DNA from: CALCNS01 sp964425745
GTDB taxonomy: Bacteria > Bacillota > JAAYKD01
Length of the DNA: 64,000 bases
Reading direction: 5' to 3'
Assembly: GCA_964425745.1 (NCBI GenBank)
Contig: CAYRNW010000009.1
Location: forward strand, 34,339-98,338
Shown piece after piece: positions 41,075 to 50,964 of the stretch (positions are counted from its first letter, which is position 1; every line of letters starts with the position of its first letter). The position numbers and the translations under genes are program-made. The notes under the pieces were generated by a model. That model saw only the letters and a program-made list of their open reading frames with translations. It ran no database searches and was not told where the DNA came from.

Positions 41075-42805
41075 CTATGGATTTGGATGTTGGACAACAT
41101 TCAACACGGGCTTTTGGTCAACGAGGGCTATGACATAAAAGCGCTTACTATAAATTCCCGCGGTAGAAATTAAAAGGGGACGGGTTTTTGTGGGATCATT
41201 CCGTTGGAACTTGGGGTCGGGAACGTTCCAAAGCTCTTTATCCCAGGCTTTATCAATAAGAGAAAACCTCACATAACATAGAGGTTCATCTCCCTCGGGT
41301 TTACCATCGACAAACGTGAACATCTGGTTACTTAAATAGGAGGTAATGTAGTGTTGATATCGGAAGGCAAACGTTTCCTCTCCAAACACTACTATTTCAT
41401 CTTGGGTAATATACCTTACAAGACCGCTTAGGTCTTCCTTGTTATAAACGTCTTCATCACTAACGATTACACCGTTTCCTACTTGGATCATACCATCATT
41501 TTTAAAAGGATAATCCAGCAGTATCTTTTTTTCAGATATGGAGTATAAGCCAATTCCCGAATAACGAGCTGCATCATCGGTATTATTGGCTGTCCACGAA
41601 TAGGCAACCACATCTTCTGAGATAAATTTTACGTTATCGATGGTGGCCCTATCGCCTATCATCAGTAAAGCTGCATTTAACTCACCGGTTTCATGGAGTG
41701 CCAACGAGTCATCTAATTCAGCAAGAGTTAATCTTGCTGGGTCAGATCTAGCCATGACAATTTGCTTCATATCTGGGGAGATAGCGACACTACACACAGT
41801 GAATTTGACATCGGTTGGTAAAGTAACAATTCCTACTTCTGCTATCTCATCCGGAGTGATCTTCAAAATGTTGATCAACTGGGGTACTCCTGAAACATTA
41901 GCTGCTGAGTAAGCGAACAGATCAGGGCTAATCTGCTCGACATGGTAGATACCGGATTGAGAAGCCTCAACCGGAAAAACATAGGTCTCAACGATTTCTT
42001 CGGTTTTCCAGTTAAACAAAGTAGCGGAAACTTTTTTCTCGCGTTCGAAAAAGAAAATCATATTTGATTCGTCGATTTCGAAAATGTAATCAGCATAAGA
42101 GTTTTCCTTATTTGAAACCTTCTCTCTATCGGCTAAAAAAGGAAGGTTAATAGAAGTGGTAATCGGGTCGATTTCCTTATAACCTTCCGCAATCAGTTGG
42201 CTCTTAACCAAAGCGAGTGTTCGCGTCGTGTCATTTTGAGTAGTCTCCTGACCCGGAATACTTGCATACCAGTGGTCTTTTATTTCAAGGATTCCACGAG
42301 ATAGCATTCCGGAAATCTCTTCCTCAGTAGGGTTCGATAAGTAAAAATAGGCCCGAATGTCATTCATATGTTCTGGTTTATATCCACTTCCCGATCCAGA
42401 GGTTTCTGCCAGATGGATTGGAAAGATATGAAAGGTTACATCGCGGCTTCCTCCTCCGACGATGGCCGTAAATACACTATACTTGGTAAAAAAGTCACTG
42501 ATTTCCTTACCGTTTTGTAATTTGGAAATGGATTCAAGAGCGCTCCCGTTAGTGCCTTTGCGAATAGTGTAGCCGAAAACACTACCCAGATTTGCTCTGG
42601 GCACGTAAACAATATCTAAAATTTCTCCTTCTTCAACTTGAAGGAGTAGATTATCGGCAAACTTCTGAAATTCCTCGGCGTTGTCCTCAAAGAGGGTTTT
42701 CATGGCTGCCTTATCTTTGGGGTAACGACTGTCTGAAGAACAGCCAGTAAGCAACACTATCAGGAAAACTAGAAAGAAAATAAAGGCCTTTTTGATTGTA
42801 GACAC
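41075..42805 (-). CDS. Large lipoprotein of unknown function
   Basis: I do not recognise the family. This exported lipoprotein of 576 residues has a signal peptide (KKAFIFFLVFLIVLL), lipobox LTGC and then SSDS. The mature part has many short strands with alternating hydrophobic residues (VCSVAISPDMKQIVMARSD, VAYSWTANNTDDAARYSGIG, YSISEKKILLDYPF), reminiscent of beta-propeller blades. I chose GTG 42805, about 10 bases after GGGAGG; the longer ATG-started frame adds residues before the signal. It stands alone, next to the AT-rich DUF4143 gene. Confidence 0.7.
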   Translation of the reverse strand: MSTIKKAFIFFLVFLIVLLTGCSSDSRYPKDKAAMKTLFEDNAEEFQKFADNLLLQVEEGEILDIVYVPRANLGSVFGYTIRKGTNGSALESISKLQNGKEISDFFTKYSVFTAIVGGGSRDVTFHIFPIHLAETSGSGSGYKPEHMNDIRAYFYLSNPTEEEISGMLSRGILEIKDHWYASIPGQETTQNDTTRTLALVKSQLIAEGYKEIDPITTSINLPFLADREKVSNKENSYADYIFEIDESNMIFFFEREKKVSATLFNWKTEEIVETYVFPVEASQSGIYHVEQISPDLFAYSAANVSGVPQLINILKITPDEIAEVGIVTLPTDVKFTVCSVAISPDMKQIVMARSDPARLTLAELDDSLALHETGELNAALLMIGDRATIDNVKFISEDVVAYSWTANNTDDAARYSGIGLYSISEKKILLDYPFKNDGMIQVGNGVIVSDEDVYNKEDLSGLVRYITQDEIVVFGEETFAFRYQHYITSYLSNQMFTFVDGKPEGDEPLCYVRFSLIDKAWDKELWNVPDPKFQRNDPTKTRPLLISTAGIYSKRFYVIALVDQKPVLNVVQHPNP

Positions 42806-42968
42806 ACGATCACATCCTCCCTTTTTTCTAGTAAAAGTATATCTTATTATCACTAATTAGTCAAATTTAATAAATAATTAAACAATCATAATTATTTTAC
42901 AAAAAAAACATTTGAATAAGTGCGCAGTTAGTATGAAAGTTCGTTGCGAAAAAGTGGACAAAAAAAGG

Positions 42969-43001
42969 AAAGCGGCAGCCCGTATTATTGGCTACCGCTT
43001 T
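42969..43001 (-). terminator. Terminator of pepF
   Basis: AAAGCGGCAGCC pairs with GGCTACCGCTTT (one mismatch) with a 9-base loop and T-rich minus-strand tail. The rest of 42854-43033 is AT-rich and shows nothing else. Confidence 0.75.
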
Positions 43002-43033
43002 CACTATGCGTTTAGAGTATAAGCGTAATCTTC

Positions 43034-44827
43034 CTATTTCTTATAACTATTGATGACTTCATCCACTAAAGAGCCCACATATGCAACAGCATCTTGAATG
43101 GGTTTCTTTTGAGTCATGTCTACACCGGCCATGAGGCAGAGATCTAAAGGCTTCTTGGTTCCGCCAGCTTTGAGGACTTCAACCCATTGAGCTGCAGGTT
43201 TGCTGCCTTCGGCTTCAATGCGGCGTGCCACGGCAGTACCAACGGTCAATCCGGCAGCATAGCTGTAGGGGTATAATCCGCTGTAGTAATGCGACTGACG
43301 CATCCAAACTTGTTTAGCGCCTTCGTCAATCACGACTTCGCCACCGTAGAATTCGTCAATGATTTCGCCTTGAATACGGTTAAGGATGTTGGCGTTAATC
43401 GGTTGACCCTTTTCTGCTAAAACATAGGTGCGACGTTGGACTTCGCCTTCAATGAGATGGCGCACAAAGTTGTGATGATACGTCATCAGCAACTGCATGA
43501 TCAACCAGCGGCGGGTGCGGACATCGTTGGTGTTTTTCAGAATATAGTTGGCAACCAACAATTCGTTAATAGTAGAAGGAGCTTCAATGAAGAACATGGT
43601 GGGACGAGCATTGGTCAGCTTCTGATAACGTTGAGCCATTACGCCTTGACCGCCATGGCCTAGTTCGTGGGAGATGGTTAAAGCATTACGCATTTGACCG
43701 GTCCAGCTTAACGAGATGAAGGGATGCACGCCATGGACCGTGTTACAGAAAGCACCGGTGCGTTTACCTACATTATCGGCACGGTCGATCCAGCGTTCGG
43801 TTAATCCTTTACGAATAATCTCGCGGTATTCATCTCCGAGTACCGATAAGCCATTGAGAATTGTTTCCGATACTTCTTCATAGGTCACCGGGGCAGAGTA
43901 TTCCGGATCTAAGGGAGCTTCAATGTCACAATACAGCATTTTGTCTAAGCCCAGCACTTCTTTACGCAGTTGGGCGTAACGACGCCAATGAGGAGCTAAC
44001 TCGGTGAGGATGACGTCGTGAATGTTGTGATAAATATCGGTGGAGACTTCCTGGCGATTTAAGAGCATGTGGGTGGCAGATTCAAAACCGCGCAATTTAG
44101 CGGTAATGACATTTTTCTTGGTTTCAGTGCCCCAGGTTGCACCATAGGTTTGGTTATAAAGGGTTAATTTTTTGGTCAATTCGGCATAGGCATTGCGGCG
44201 CAACGTGATGTCTGCAGCAGATTCATGACGGCCTAATGACATGGGGTGAGCATTGCCTTGGCTGTCGAGAACAGAATCAAATTTCAAATCGTTGGTGCGG
44301 GATCGTTCATAAACCTCACCCATGGAATCCAAAACCTGACTTAAAGATGCTAACACCATTTCGGTTTCAGCACTTAGCATGTGCGGCTTGTTGTCAATCC
44401 ATTTTTGGATTAAGAAACGGTATGCTTGCAGACCCTCTTCTTCTTTGAGATATCGTTCAAGGGTTCCTTCGGGTAGGCCAAGGGCTTCGTTTTGTACAAA
44501 TGAGGTTTGAGCTAAAATCTCAGACATAATAGCTCTGGCGCGACCAGCCATGATTTGGTATTCTTGATTGGTTCCGTCCGATGCTAAGTGCAAAGAAGCG
44601 TAACTAATCACTCGCATAGCATGAGACTGCAGTTCTTCGGATCCATCTAGACATTCGAGTAAGAATTTGGGACCATCGCCTAATTTACCTTTGTTCTTGA
44701 TTACAACGGTAGCATAGGTTTTTAGTTGAGCCAGCTCTTTTTCCCATTCTTCTTTGGTGGCGAAAATGTCTTCCACTCTCCAAGTTTGTTCCACGGGAAT
44801 TTCACTGCGTAAGAGTTGTTTTGCCAT
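43034..44827 (-). CDS. pepF: Oligoendopeptidase F (M3 family)
   Basis: This cytosolic zinc peptidase of 597 residues is the usual PepF length. The zinc site is TISHELGHGGQGVMA (HExxH) near residue 385, with a downstream Glu in FIEAPSTINELL. The N-terminal WRVEDIFATKEEWEKELAQL is the typical PepF start. It cleaves peptides of roughly 7-17 residues after import. ATG 44827 has AAGGAGGAGATTTT upstream. It is transcribed away from pncB. With the M24 and M20 enzymes it fits a peptide-using organism. Confidence 0.95.
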   Translation of the reverse strand: MAKQLLRSEIPVEQTWRVEDIFATKEEWEKELAQLKTYATVVIKNKGKLGDGPKFLLECLDGSEELQSHAMRVISYASLHLASDGTNQEYQIMAGRARAIMSEILAQTSFVQNEALGLPEGTLERYLKEEEGLQAYRFLIQKWIDNKPHMLSAETEMVLASLSQVLDSMGEVYERSRTNDLKFDSVLDSQGNAHPMSLGRHESAADITLRRNAYAELTKKLTLYNQTYGATWGTETKKNVITAKLRGFESATHMLLNRQEVSTDIYHNIHDVILTELAPHWRRYAQLRKEVLGLDKMLYCDIEAPLDPEYSAPVTYEEVSETILNGLSVLGDEYREIIRKGLTERWIDRADNVGKRTGAFCNTVHGVHPFISLSWTGQMRNALTISHELGHGGQGVMAQRYQKLTNARPTMFFIEAPSTINELLVANYILKNTNDVRTRRWLIMQLLMTYHHNFVRHLIEGEVQRRTYVLAEKGQPINANILNRIQGEIIDEFYGGEVVIDEGAKQVWMRQSHYYSGLYPYSYAAGLTVGTAVARRIEAEGSKPAAQWVEVLKAGGTKKPLDLCLMAGVDMTQKKPIQDAVAYVGSLVDEVINSYKK

Positions 44828-44979
44828 AAAATCTCCTCCTTATCATGTTTATTACATTTTTCTACATCGAACGTCGATTCCCTTCTATTCCGTTTCTGTA
44901 CCCGAAAATTATTTTTGCAGGGAACCATCCTCAAATTGGCGAAATGAATAAAGCTACTATATGGAGAGGGGATTATGTT

Positions 44980-46419
44980 GTGAATCAGGAAAATTTGTCG
45001 TTGCTATGCGACTATTATGAGTTGACCATGGGAAATGGTTATCTGCTCAGCGGCATGGCCGACAAGATTGCGTACTTTGATTTGTTTTACCGGGAGGTTC
45101 CCGATAAAGGTGGATTCGCTATTGCGGCAGGCTTAGAACAGTTGATTGACTACATTCAAAATCTGCATTTCGATGAAGATGACTTGGCTTTTTTACGGAA
45201 CAAAGGCATCTTCGATGAGTCCTTTTTGGAGTACTTGAAGAACTTTGAGTTTAACGGCGATATTTTTGCCGTGCCCGAAGGCACACCAGTCTTTCCCAAT
45301 GAGCCCATGGTCACGGTGCGCGCCAAGGCTATTGAAGCTCAATTGGTGGAAACCTTTTTGCTTTTGACTCTGAATCACCAGTCTCTGATTGCCACGAAAG
45401 CCAATCGTATTGTGCGAGCAGCACAGGGTCGCCCGGTATTGGAATTCGGTTCCCGGAGAGCGGCCGGAGGAGACGCAGCGGTATTGGGTGCCAGAGCTGC
45501 CTTTATTGGTGGATGCGCCGGAACCGCTTGCACCTTGACCGACCGTAAGTTCAACGTGCCGGCCGTGGGAACGATGTCGCATTCATGGGTGCAAATGTTT
45601 GACTCTGAATATGAAGCATTTGCTACCTATTGCAAGTTGTACCCCAACAATTCTACCCTACTGGTCGATACCTACAATGTGCTTCAGAGTGGGGTGCCCA
45701 ATGCCATACGAACCTTCAATGAAATTCTTAAGCCGCTTGGCATAACCTCTTGCGCCATCCGCTTAGATTCGGGTGATTTAGCGTATCTTTCCAAAAAGGC
45801 GAGGATTCTATTGGACGAAGCCGGATGGACCGACTGCCGTATTGTCGCCTCCAATGCCCTGGATGAACATTTGATTTTCAATCTCCTACACCAGGGAGCG
45901 AAAATTGATTCTTTTGGGGTGGGGGAACGACTGATCACCTCTAAAAGCGAGCCAGTATTCGGTGGAGTTTACAAACTCTGTGCAGTGGAAGATGAGCATG
46001 GCGTAATTCAACCTAAAATCAAAATCAGTGAAAATACAGCGAAGATTAATAATCCACATTTCAAGAAAACCTATCGGTTCTTCAATAATAAAAACGGCAT
46101 GGCCACGGCAGACCTGATCTGCTTGCACGATGAAATTATAGATTCCAGCCAACCCTTGGAAATCTTTGACCCGGAAGCGATTTGGAAGCGTAAGATTTTG
46201 ACCGATTTCACCATGGTCGAGTTGCAGAAACCCATTTTCTTAAATGGCGAATTGGTTTATGAACTACCCAGCATTGGTGAGATCCGGGCCTATTGCCAAG
46301 AACAGTTGGCAACCTTGTGGGATGAAATCAAGAGGATGGAAAATCCGCAAGGGTATTATGTAGATCTGTCCCAAAAGCTTTGGGATTTAAAACAGGAACT
46401 CTTACTCAAAAATCGTTAG
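44980..46419 (+). CDS. pncB: Nicotinate phosphoribosyltransferase
   Basis: This enzyme of 479 residues makes nicotinate mononucleotide from nicotinate and PRPP in NAD salvage. Family signatures: LLCDYYELTMGNGYLLSGM start, LEFGSRRAAGGDAAVLGARA, GTMSHSWVQMFDSEYEAF (catalytic His), AIRLDSGDLAYLSKKAR and FGVGERLITSKSEPVFGGVYKL. The start is GTG 44980 with GGAGAGGGG 8 bases upstream; the longer ATG-started frame reaches into the pepF leader. The stop is 10 bases before a small PH-like membrane protein gene. Confidence 0.95.
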   Translation: MNQENLSLLCDYYELTMGNGYLLSGMADKIAYFDLFYREVPDKGGFAIAAGLEQLIDYIQNLHFDEDDLAFLRNKGIFDESFLEYLKNFEFNGDIFAVPEGTPVFPNEPMVTVRAKAIEAQLVETFLLLTLNHQSLIATKANRIVRAAQGRPVLEFGSRRAAGGDAAVLGARAAFIGGCAGTACTLTDRKFNVPAVGTMSHSWVQMFDSEYEAFATYCKLYPNNSTLLVDTYNVLQSGVPNAIRTFNEILKPLGITSCAIRLDSGDLAYLSKKARILLDEAGWTDCRIVASNALDEHLIFNLLHQGAKIDSFGVGERLITSKSEPVFGGVYKLCAVEDEHGVIQPKIKISENTAKINNPHFKKTYRFFNNKNGMATADLICLHDEIIDSSQPLEIFDPEAIWKRKILTDFTMVELQKPIFLNGELVYELPSIGEIRAYCQEQLATLWDEIKRMENPQGYYVDLSQKLWDLKQELLLKNR

Positions 46420-46429
46420 GAGGTTGGTT

Positions 46430-46840
46430 ATGAACTTTCGCTTGAAAGGGCGCTCACCTTGGTTAACGGCGGTCATCTTAGTAGCGGTGGGCATTATCAT
46501 TTTTACAGTGGGGAGTGTTTCAGCCAGTTACGGAGAGAGTAGCTTTACGGTCAAAGCGACCGGTGGAGCAATTGAAGTACCATACGACAAAATCACAGAG
46601 ATCGAGTATCGCGAAACCAATGATAACGGTCGGCGTAGCTTTGGCATTAACACCATGAAAATTAACAGCGGTAGTTTTACCAATGAAGAGTTTGGCACCT
46701 ACTCTTTATATGCTTACACTGCCGTCAAGCCGGTGATCGTGGTGCATCACAGTGAAAACTTAGTGCTGGTTTTTAACTTAAAAACAGTGGAAGAAACCCA
46801 AGCCGCTTATCAAAAGTTACTCAGTGAATGGAAAAAGTAG
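46430..46840 (+). CDS. Small membrane protein with bacterial PH-like domain
   Basis: This protein of 136 residues has one N-terminal helix (about residues 11-32) followed by a beta-rich domain (SFTVKATGGAIEVPYDKITEIEYRE, VHHSENLVLVFNLKT) and a C-terminal helix EETQAAYQKLLSEW, the pattern of bacterial PH-like (bPH) domains. Role unknown. ATG 46430 follows TAGGAGG by 6 bases; a TTG at 46424 overlaps the site. It is probably co-transcribed with pncB. Confidence 0.7.
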   Translation: MNFRLKGRSPWLTAVILVAVGIIIFTVGSVSASYGESSFTVKATGGAIEVPYDKITEIEYRETNDNGRRSFGINTMKINSGSFTNEEFGTYSLYAYTAVKPVIVVHHSENLVLVFNLKTVEETQAAYQKLLSEWKK

Positions 46841-46894
46841 ACGCAGTTGTTAAACGTTTCCAAATATTTAGTATGGCGAAATAATAACATTCTG

Positions 46895-46903
46895 TGCTAT
46901 AAT
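46895..46903 (+). promoter_or_regulatory. Extended -10 promoter of the M20 cluster
   Basis: TGC followed by TATAAT (46898-46903); the -35 region is weak. The predicted start is about 30 bases before the first M20 gene. Confidence 0.55.
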
Positions 46904-46939
46904 GTAAGAGAAACTATTATTTTTAATGGAGGTAGAGTT

Positions 46940-48181
46940 ATGGATTACAACGTCAACGCAACCATTGTTCAAACCCTGGAACTGTTGAAAAAGAACCCGC
47001 AGGTGCAAAAAGGCTATGAGTTTGTTCAAGCCGATGATGCTCACACCCTTCAACAACAAAAGGACTTAGCACTAGTAGAGGCCCCTACTTTTCTAGAGCA
47101 GAATCGCGGTAAAGTGTTTGCCGAACTGCTGAAAGCCGAAGGGCTGACCGATGTTCAAATCGACCGTCACGGTAATGCTTTTGGCTACCGTCGCGGCAAA
47201 GGCATTGGTCCGATCATCGTAGTAGAAGGTCATATGGACACCGTCTTCCCCATGGGCTCTGCCAAAGAAATCATAGAAAAAGATGGTAAAGTCTACTGCC
47301 CCGGAATTTGCGATGACACCCGTGGTTGTGTGACCGTTTTGTCGGCCTTACGTGCATTGAATCATGCCGGCATTGAGACCGACAGCGACTTCATCTTCAT
47401 GGGTACCGTCGAAGAAGAAGGCATGGGCGGCTTAGGCGGCATGAAGAAATTCTTAATCGATCACCCCGAAGTCGGCGGTTGTATTTGTATCGATGGTTCG
47501 GGTATGGAAGGAATCACCTATGAAGCTACCGGAATTCGCACCATGGCCGTAAACTTCCATGGTATTGGCGGGCATGCTATGGGTGCTTTTGGTTATGTGG
47601 CAAACCCCTTGCACGCAGCAGCTCGAGCTATTGCAAAAATTGCCGATATTCAAGTGCCGGCGGATCCTCGCACCACCTATGCTGTATCGAATTTCCACGC
47701 CGGAAACGATGCCGGTATTCATGCCATTGTCAAAGAATGCACCATTAAATTGAACTTCCGTTCCAATGGTCAAAAAGAGTTGGAAGAACTCGAAGCAAAA
47801 ATCAAAGCAGCAATTGACGAAGCCTGCAAAGAAGAAACCGCTCGTTGGGGCAAAGATACGATCACATATGATTATGTGGACTATGTCAATGTCAAAGCAG
47901 GAACCCAAGATCGCAATGCACCGATTGTGCAAGCAACCTACCAAACCATAAAAGATATGGGTGTAGAACCGGTCTTTGGTCAAGGTGGTTCCACCAATGC
48001 CAGTAACCCCATTGCCATGGGTATTCCCGGTGTTTGTATTGGTGGCGGAGGCACCGCTGGTGGAATTCACACCGTAGATGAATGGTTCGATAACACCGAT
48101 GCTTTCAAGGGTGTGCAAGTGGTCTACCTCTTAGCCTTGTTGTTGGGTGGCGTTCACGGCGTAAGTAAAACCATCCTTTAA
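46940..48181 (+). CDS. M20 family metallopeptidase/deacylase (paralog A)
   Basis: This cytosolic zinc hydrolase of 413 residues is of the ArgE/DapE/carboxypeptidase type. Metal and catalytic residues: VVEGHMDTVFP (His and Asp), CDDTRG (bridging Asp), TVEEEGMGG (catalytic Glu pair) and a late GGIHTVDEW (His). The insert domain has NFHGIGGHAMGAFG. ATG 46940 has GGAGGTAGAGTT upstream; the longer frame is leader. It is closely related to the gene at 49576, with whole blocks identical. The substrate is probably a dipeptide or N-acyl amino acid. Confidence 0.88.
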   Translation: MDYNVNATIVQTLELLKKNPQVQKGYEFVQADDAHTLQQQKDLALVEAPTFLEQNRGKVFAELLKAEGLTDVQIDRHGNAFGYRRGKGIGPIIVVEGHMDTVFPMGSAKEIIEKDGKVYCPGICDDTRGCVTVLSALRALNHAGIETDSDFIFMGTVEEEGMGGLGGMKKFLIDHPEVGGCICIDGSGMEGITYEATGIRTMAVNFHGIGGHAMGAFGYVANPLHAAARAIAKIADIQVPADPRTTYAVSNFHAGNDAGIHAIVKECTIKLNFRSNGQKELEELEAKIKAAIDEACKEETARWGKDTITYDYVDYVNVKAGTQDRNAPIVQATYQTIKDMGVEPVFGQGGSTNASNPIAMGIPGVCIGGGGTAGGIHTVDEWFDNTDAFKGVQVVYLLALLLGGVHGVSKTIL

Positions 48182-48224
48182 ACAAATAAACAAATCATCA
48201 CATTATATTTTTGGAGGTATTATC

Positions 48225-49550
48225 ATGGGAAAAACCAAAGCAGAACTTAAAAAAATTGCCTGTGCCGCGATTGACGCGAAACGTGCAGAAATCACCGCCC
48301 TTGGCGATTCCATTTTTGCTGAACCGGAACTGGGCTACAAAGAAGTTAAGACCGCAGCCAAAATCAAGAAATTATTCGACGAACTAGGTTATTCCTACCG
48401 CGATCAAGTTGCTTTGACTGGTGTAATCGCTCCTTTGAAAGGCAAAGAGAGCAAAGTAAAAGTCGCTGTTATGGGAGAATTAGATGCCGTTGTTGCTCCC
48501 GGACACCGTTGCGCCGATAAAAAAACCGGTGCAGCCCATTCTTGCGGTCATAATGCAATGTCGGCAGCACTTGCCGGTGTGGCGTATGCCTTGAAAGATA
48601 CCGGGATCTTAGAAGAATTGAGTGGCGATGTCGTGCTGATGGCCGTTCCTGCCGAGGAATATGTGGAAATTGGATATCGTAATGAATTACGTGATGCCGG
48701 CACAATCAAATTCCTGGGTGGCAAGCAAGAATTCGTCTATTTGGGCGAAATGGATGACATTGACATTATGGTCATGCAACATACTGCAACTACGGAAGGC
48801 GATGCTGAAAAAGCAAAAAAAGCTGGAGCGGGCGGACCGACCAATGGTTTTGTAGGCAAACTGATCCATTATAAAGGCAAAGAAGCCCATTCCGGCGGTG
48901 CGCCACATATGGGTAAAAATGCCCTCAATGCAGCCAACATCGGCCTTATGGCCGTGCATGCACAACGTGAAACCTTCCAAGATAAAGATCACATTCGAGT
49001 GCATCCAATCATTACCAAAGGCGGAGACTTGGTCAATGTGGTTCCTGCCGATGTGCGCGTAGAAACCTATGTGCGCGGTGCAACCGTAGACGCTATTTTA
49101 GACGCCAGCGAAAAGGTCAATCGTGCGTTTCGTGCCGGTGGTTATGCTGTAGATGTAGAAACCAAGATCATTGAATTGCCGGGTTATCTACCCACTGTTA
49201 CTTGCCCGGGATTAGAAAAACTGATGACCGCCAACCTCATTGAACTCCTCGGAGAAGCCAAAGTGGACACCAGTGGTGCAGGCATCTCCGGTTCCACCGA
49301 TGCCGGCGATATCTCGCATTTAATACCAACCATTCAAGCTTCCATTGGCGGAGCTTCCGGTATTGGTCACAGTGAAAGCTACGAAATTGCCGACAAAGAA
49401 TTAGCATACCTTACCGCAGCCAAGGCATTGATCATGACCGTGATTGACTTATTGGCCGACGGTGCTGTTGAAGCTCTGGAAATCAAAAAAAGCTTTGTTC
49501 CGGTTATGACCAAAGCTCAATACTTGAAGGACTGGGGAAAAATCGAATAA
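48225..49550 (+). CDS. M20D-type amidohydrolase (AbgB/hippurate hydrolase-like)
   Basis: This hydrolase of 441 residues belongs to a different M20 branch from its neighbours. It has EPELGYKEVKTAAKI, VMGELDAV, GAAHSCGHNAMSAALAG (Cys and His metal ligands of M20D), VPAEEYVE and the lid segment KEAHSGGAPHMGKNALNA. Relatives cleave N-acyl amino acids or p-aminobenzoyl-glutamate. TTGGAGGTATTATC precedes the ATG. It is the middle gene of three M20 genes (gaps 43 and 25 bases). Confidence 0.9.
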   Translation: MGKTKAELKKIACAAIDAKRAEITALGDSIFAEPELGYKEVKTAAKIKKLFDELGYSYRDQVALTGVIAPLKGKESKVKVAVMGELDAVVAPGHRCADKKTGAAHSCGHNAMSAALAGVAYALKDTGILEELSGDVVLMAVPAEEYVEIGYRNELRDAGTIKFLGGKQEFVYLGEMDDIDIMVMQHTATTEGDAEKAKKAGAGGPTNGFVGKLIHYKGKEAHSGGAPHMGKNALNAANIGLMAVHAQRETFQDKDHIRVHPIITKGGDLVNVVPADVRVETYVRGATVDAILDASEKVNRAFRAGGYAVDVETKIIELPGYLPTVTCPGLEKLMTANLIELLGEAKVDTSGAGISGSTDAGDISHLIPTIQASIGGASGIGHSESYEIADKELAYLTAAKALIMTVIDLLADGAVEALEIKKSFVPVMTKAQYLKDWGKIE

Positions 49551-49575
49551 TACAAGAATACAAGGAGGTAGGACC

Positions 49576-50820
49576 ATGGCGTATACCATTGACGCGAACA
49601 TTTCGCAACGAATTTCACAACTCCGCACCATACCTGCCGTGCAAAAAGGCTATGACTTTGTAGAAGCAAATGCCGAACAGGTGTTGGAACAACAGCTACA
49701 ATTGGTTTTGGTGGAAGCTCCCACCTTTGAAGAAGCCGAGCGTGCTCAAGTTTTTGCTGAAATGCTTCGTGCTGAAGGTTTAGACAATGTGCAAATCGAT
49801 CGCCATGGTAACACCTTCGGCGTACGTAAAGGCGCAGGCAAGGGACCAACCATCCTTTTGGAAGGTCACTTAGATACCGTCTTCCCTAAAGGCACAGTTA
49901 AAGAAATCGTACGCAAGAACGGTCGCATTTATTGCCCCGGGATCAACGACGACACCCACGGCTGCGTCAATGTGGTGGGCGTCTTACGTGCCATGAACCA
50001 CGCCGGTATTGAGACTGACGGCGATGTCATTTTCTTGGGCACCGTTCAAGAAGAAGGCATGGGCGGCATGCGTGGCTTAGAATACTTTATGAAAGACCAC
50101 CCCGAAGTGGGAGGAAGCATTAGTATTGATGGTTCCGGCATGGACGGTATTGTCTATGAAGCCACCGGTATGCGCACTTTAGCAGTGAACTTCCACGGCA
50201 TAGGTGGACACGCCATGGGTGCGTTCGGCCTTGTGGCGAACCCCTTACATGCAGCAGCACGAGCGGTTGCCAAAATTGCTGATTTACCGGTTCCTGCAAA
50301 TCCCCGCACCACTTATGCAGTTTCTAATTTCCACGCCGGCAACGACGCGGGTATTCATGCTATTGTTAAGGAATGCACCATAAAGATCAACTTCCGTTCC
50401 AACGGTCAAAAAGAGTTGGAAGCACTAGAAGCTGAAATCAAACGTTGTATTGACGAGGCCTGCAAAGAGGAAACGGCTCGTTGGGGCAAAGACACCATTA
50501 CCTACGATTATGTAGATTACGTAGATAATCGTGCCGGTACCCAAAGCAACCGTGCCCCCATTGTGCAAGCCGCTTTCTCAGTAATTCAAAGCCTAGGCTA
50601 CAACCCGGTCTTGCGCCAAGGTGGTTCCACCAATGCCAGTGTACCCGTCACTTTAGGCATACCCGGTGTATGTTTAGGACGTGGTGGTAGCGAGGGCGGC
50701 GTTCATACTGTTGACGAATGGTATGATCCCACAGATGCCTACAAAGGCTTACAAGCCATCTACTTGTTAACAGTTCTTTTAGCCGGCGTCAAAGGTGAAT
50801 GTCCGACCATATTGGTGTAG
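49576..50820 (+). CDS. M20 family metallopeptidase/deacylase (paralog B)
   Basis: This protein of 414 residues is a close paralog of the gene at 46940. It has LLEGHLDTVFPKG, INDDTHGCVNV, GTVQEEGMGGMRG and GGVHTVDEWYD as metal and catalytic sites. Long blocks in the dimerisation domain are identical in both (VNFHGIGGHAMGAFG, AVSNFHAGNDAGIHAIVKE), while the DNA differs at many third codon positions, so the duplication is old and held by selection. In the active-site strand VQEEG replaces VEEEG. AAGGAGGTAGGACC precedes the ATG. Confidence 0.88.
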   Translation: MAYTIDANISQRISQLRTIPAVQKGYDFVEANAEQVLEQQLQLVLVEAPTFEEAERAQVFAEMLRAEGLDNVQIDRHGNTFGVRKGAGKGPTILLEGHLDTVFPKGTVKEIVRKNGRIYCPGINDDTHGCVNVVGVLRAMNHAGIETDGDVIFLGTVQEEGMGGMRGLEYFMKDHPEVGGSISIDGSGMDGIVYEATGMRTLAVNFHGIGGHAMGAFGLVANPLHAAARAVAKIADLPVPANPRTTYAVSNFHAGNDAGIHAIVKECTIKINFRSNGQKELEALEAEIKRCIDEACKEETARWGKDTITYDYVDYVDNRAGTQSNRAPIVQAAFSVIQSLGYNPVLRQGGSTNASVPVTLGIPGVCLGRGGSEGGVHTVDEWYDPTDAYKGLQAIYLLTVLLAGVKGECPTILV

Positions 50821-50844
50821 GAAAAAGTTAAAAGATTATATTTT

Positions 50845-50878
50845 AACCGGTGTAGCGAAAGCTACACCGGTTTTTTAG
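50845..50878 (+). terminator. Terminator of the M20 operon
   Basis: A perfect 12-bp stem AACCGGTGTAGC/GCTACACCGGTT with a GAAA loop and six T residues. Confidence 0.95.
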
Positions 50879-50964
50879 ATTTTAATCACCATACCCTTTG
50901 CAACAACTGTATAAAATGATGATGGTGTGGCACAATGGATTGAAAAGGATTTTAAGAAATAAAA

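Noticed and set aside
47453..48118. Long open frame (221 codons) on the minus strand
   Set aside because: It lies entirely opposite the M20 paralog A, has no ribosome binding site and no recognisable domain; it reflects the codon bias of the real gene.
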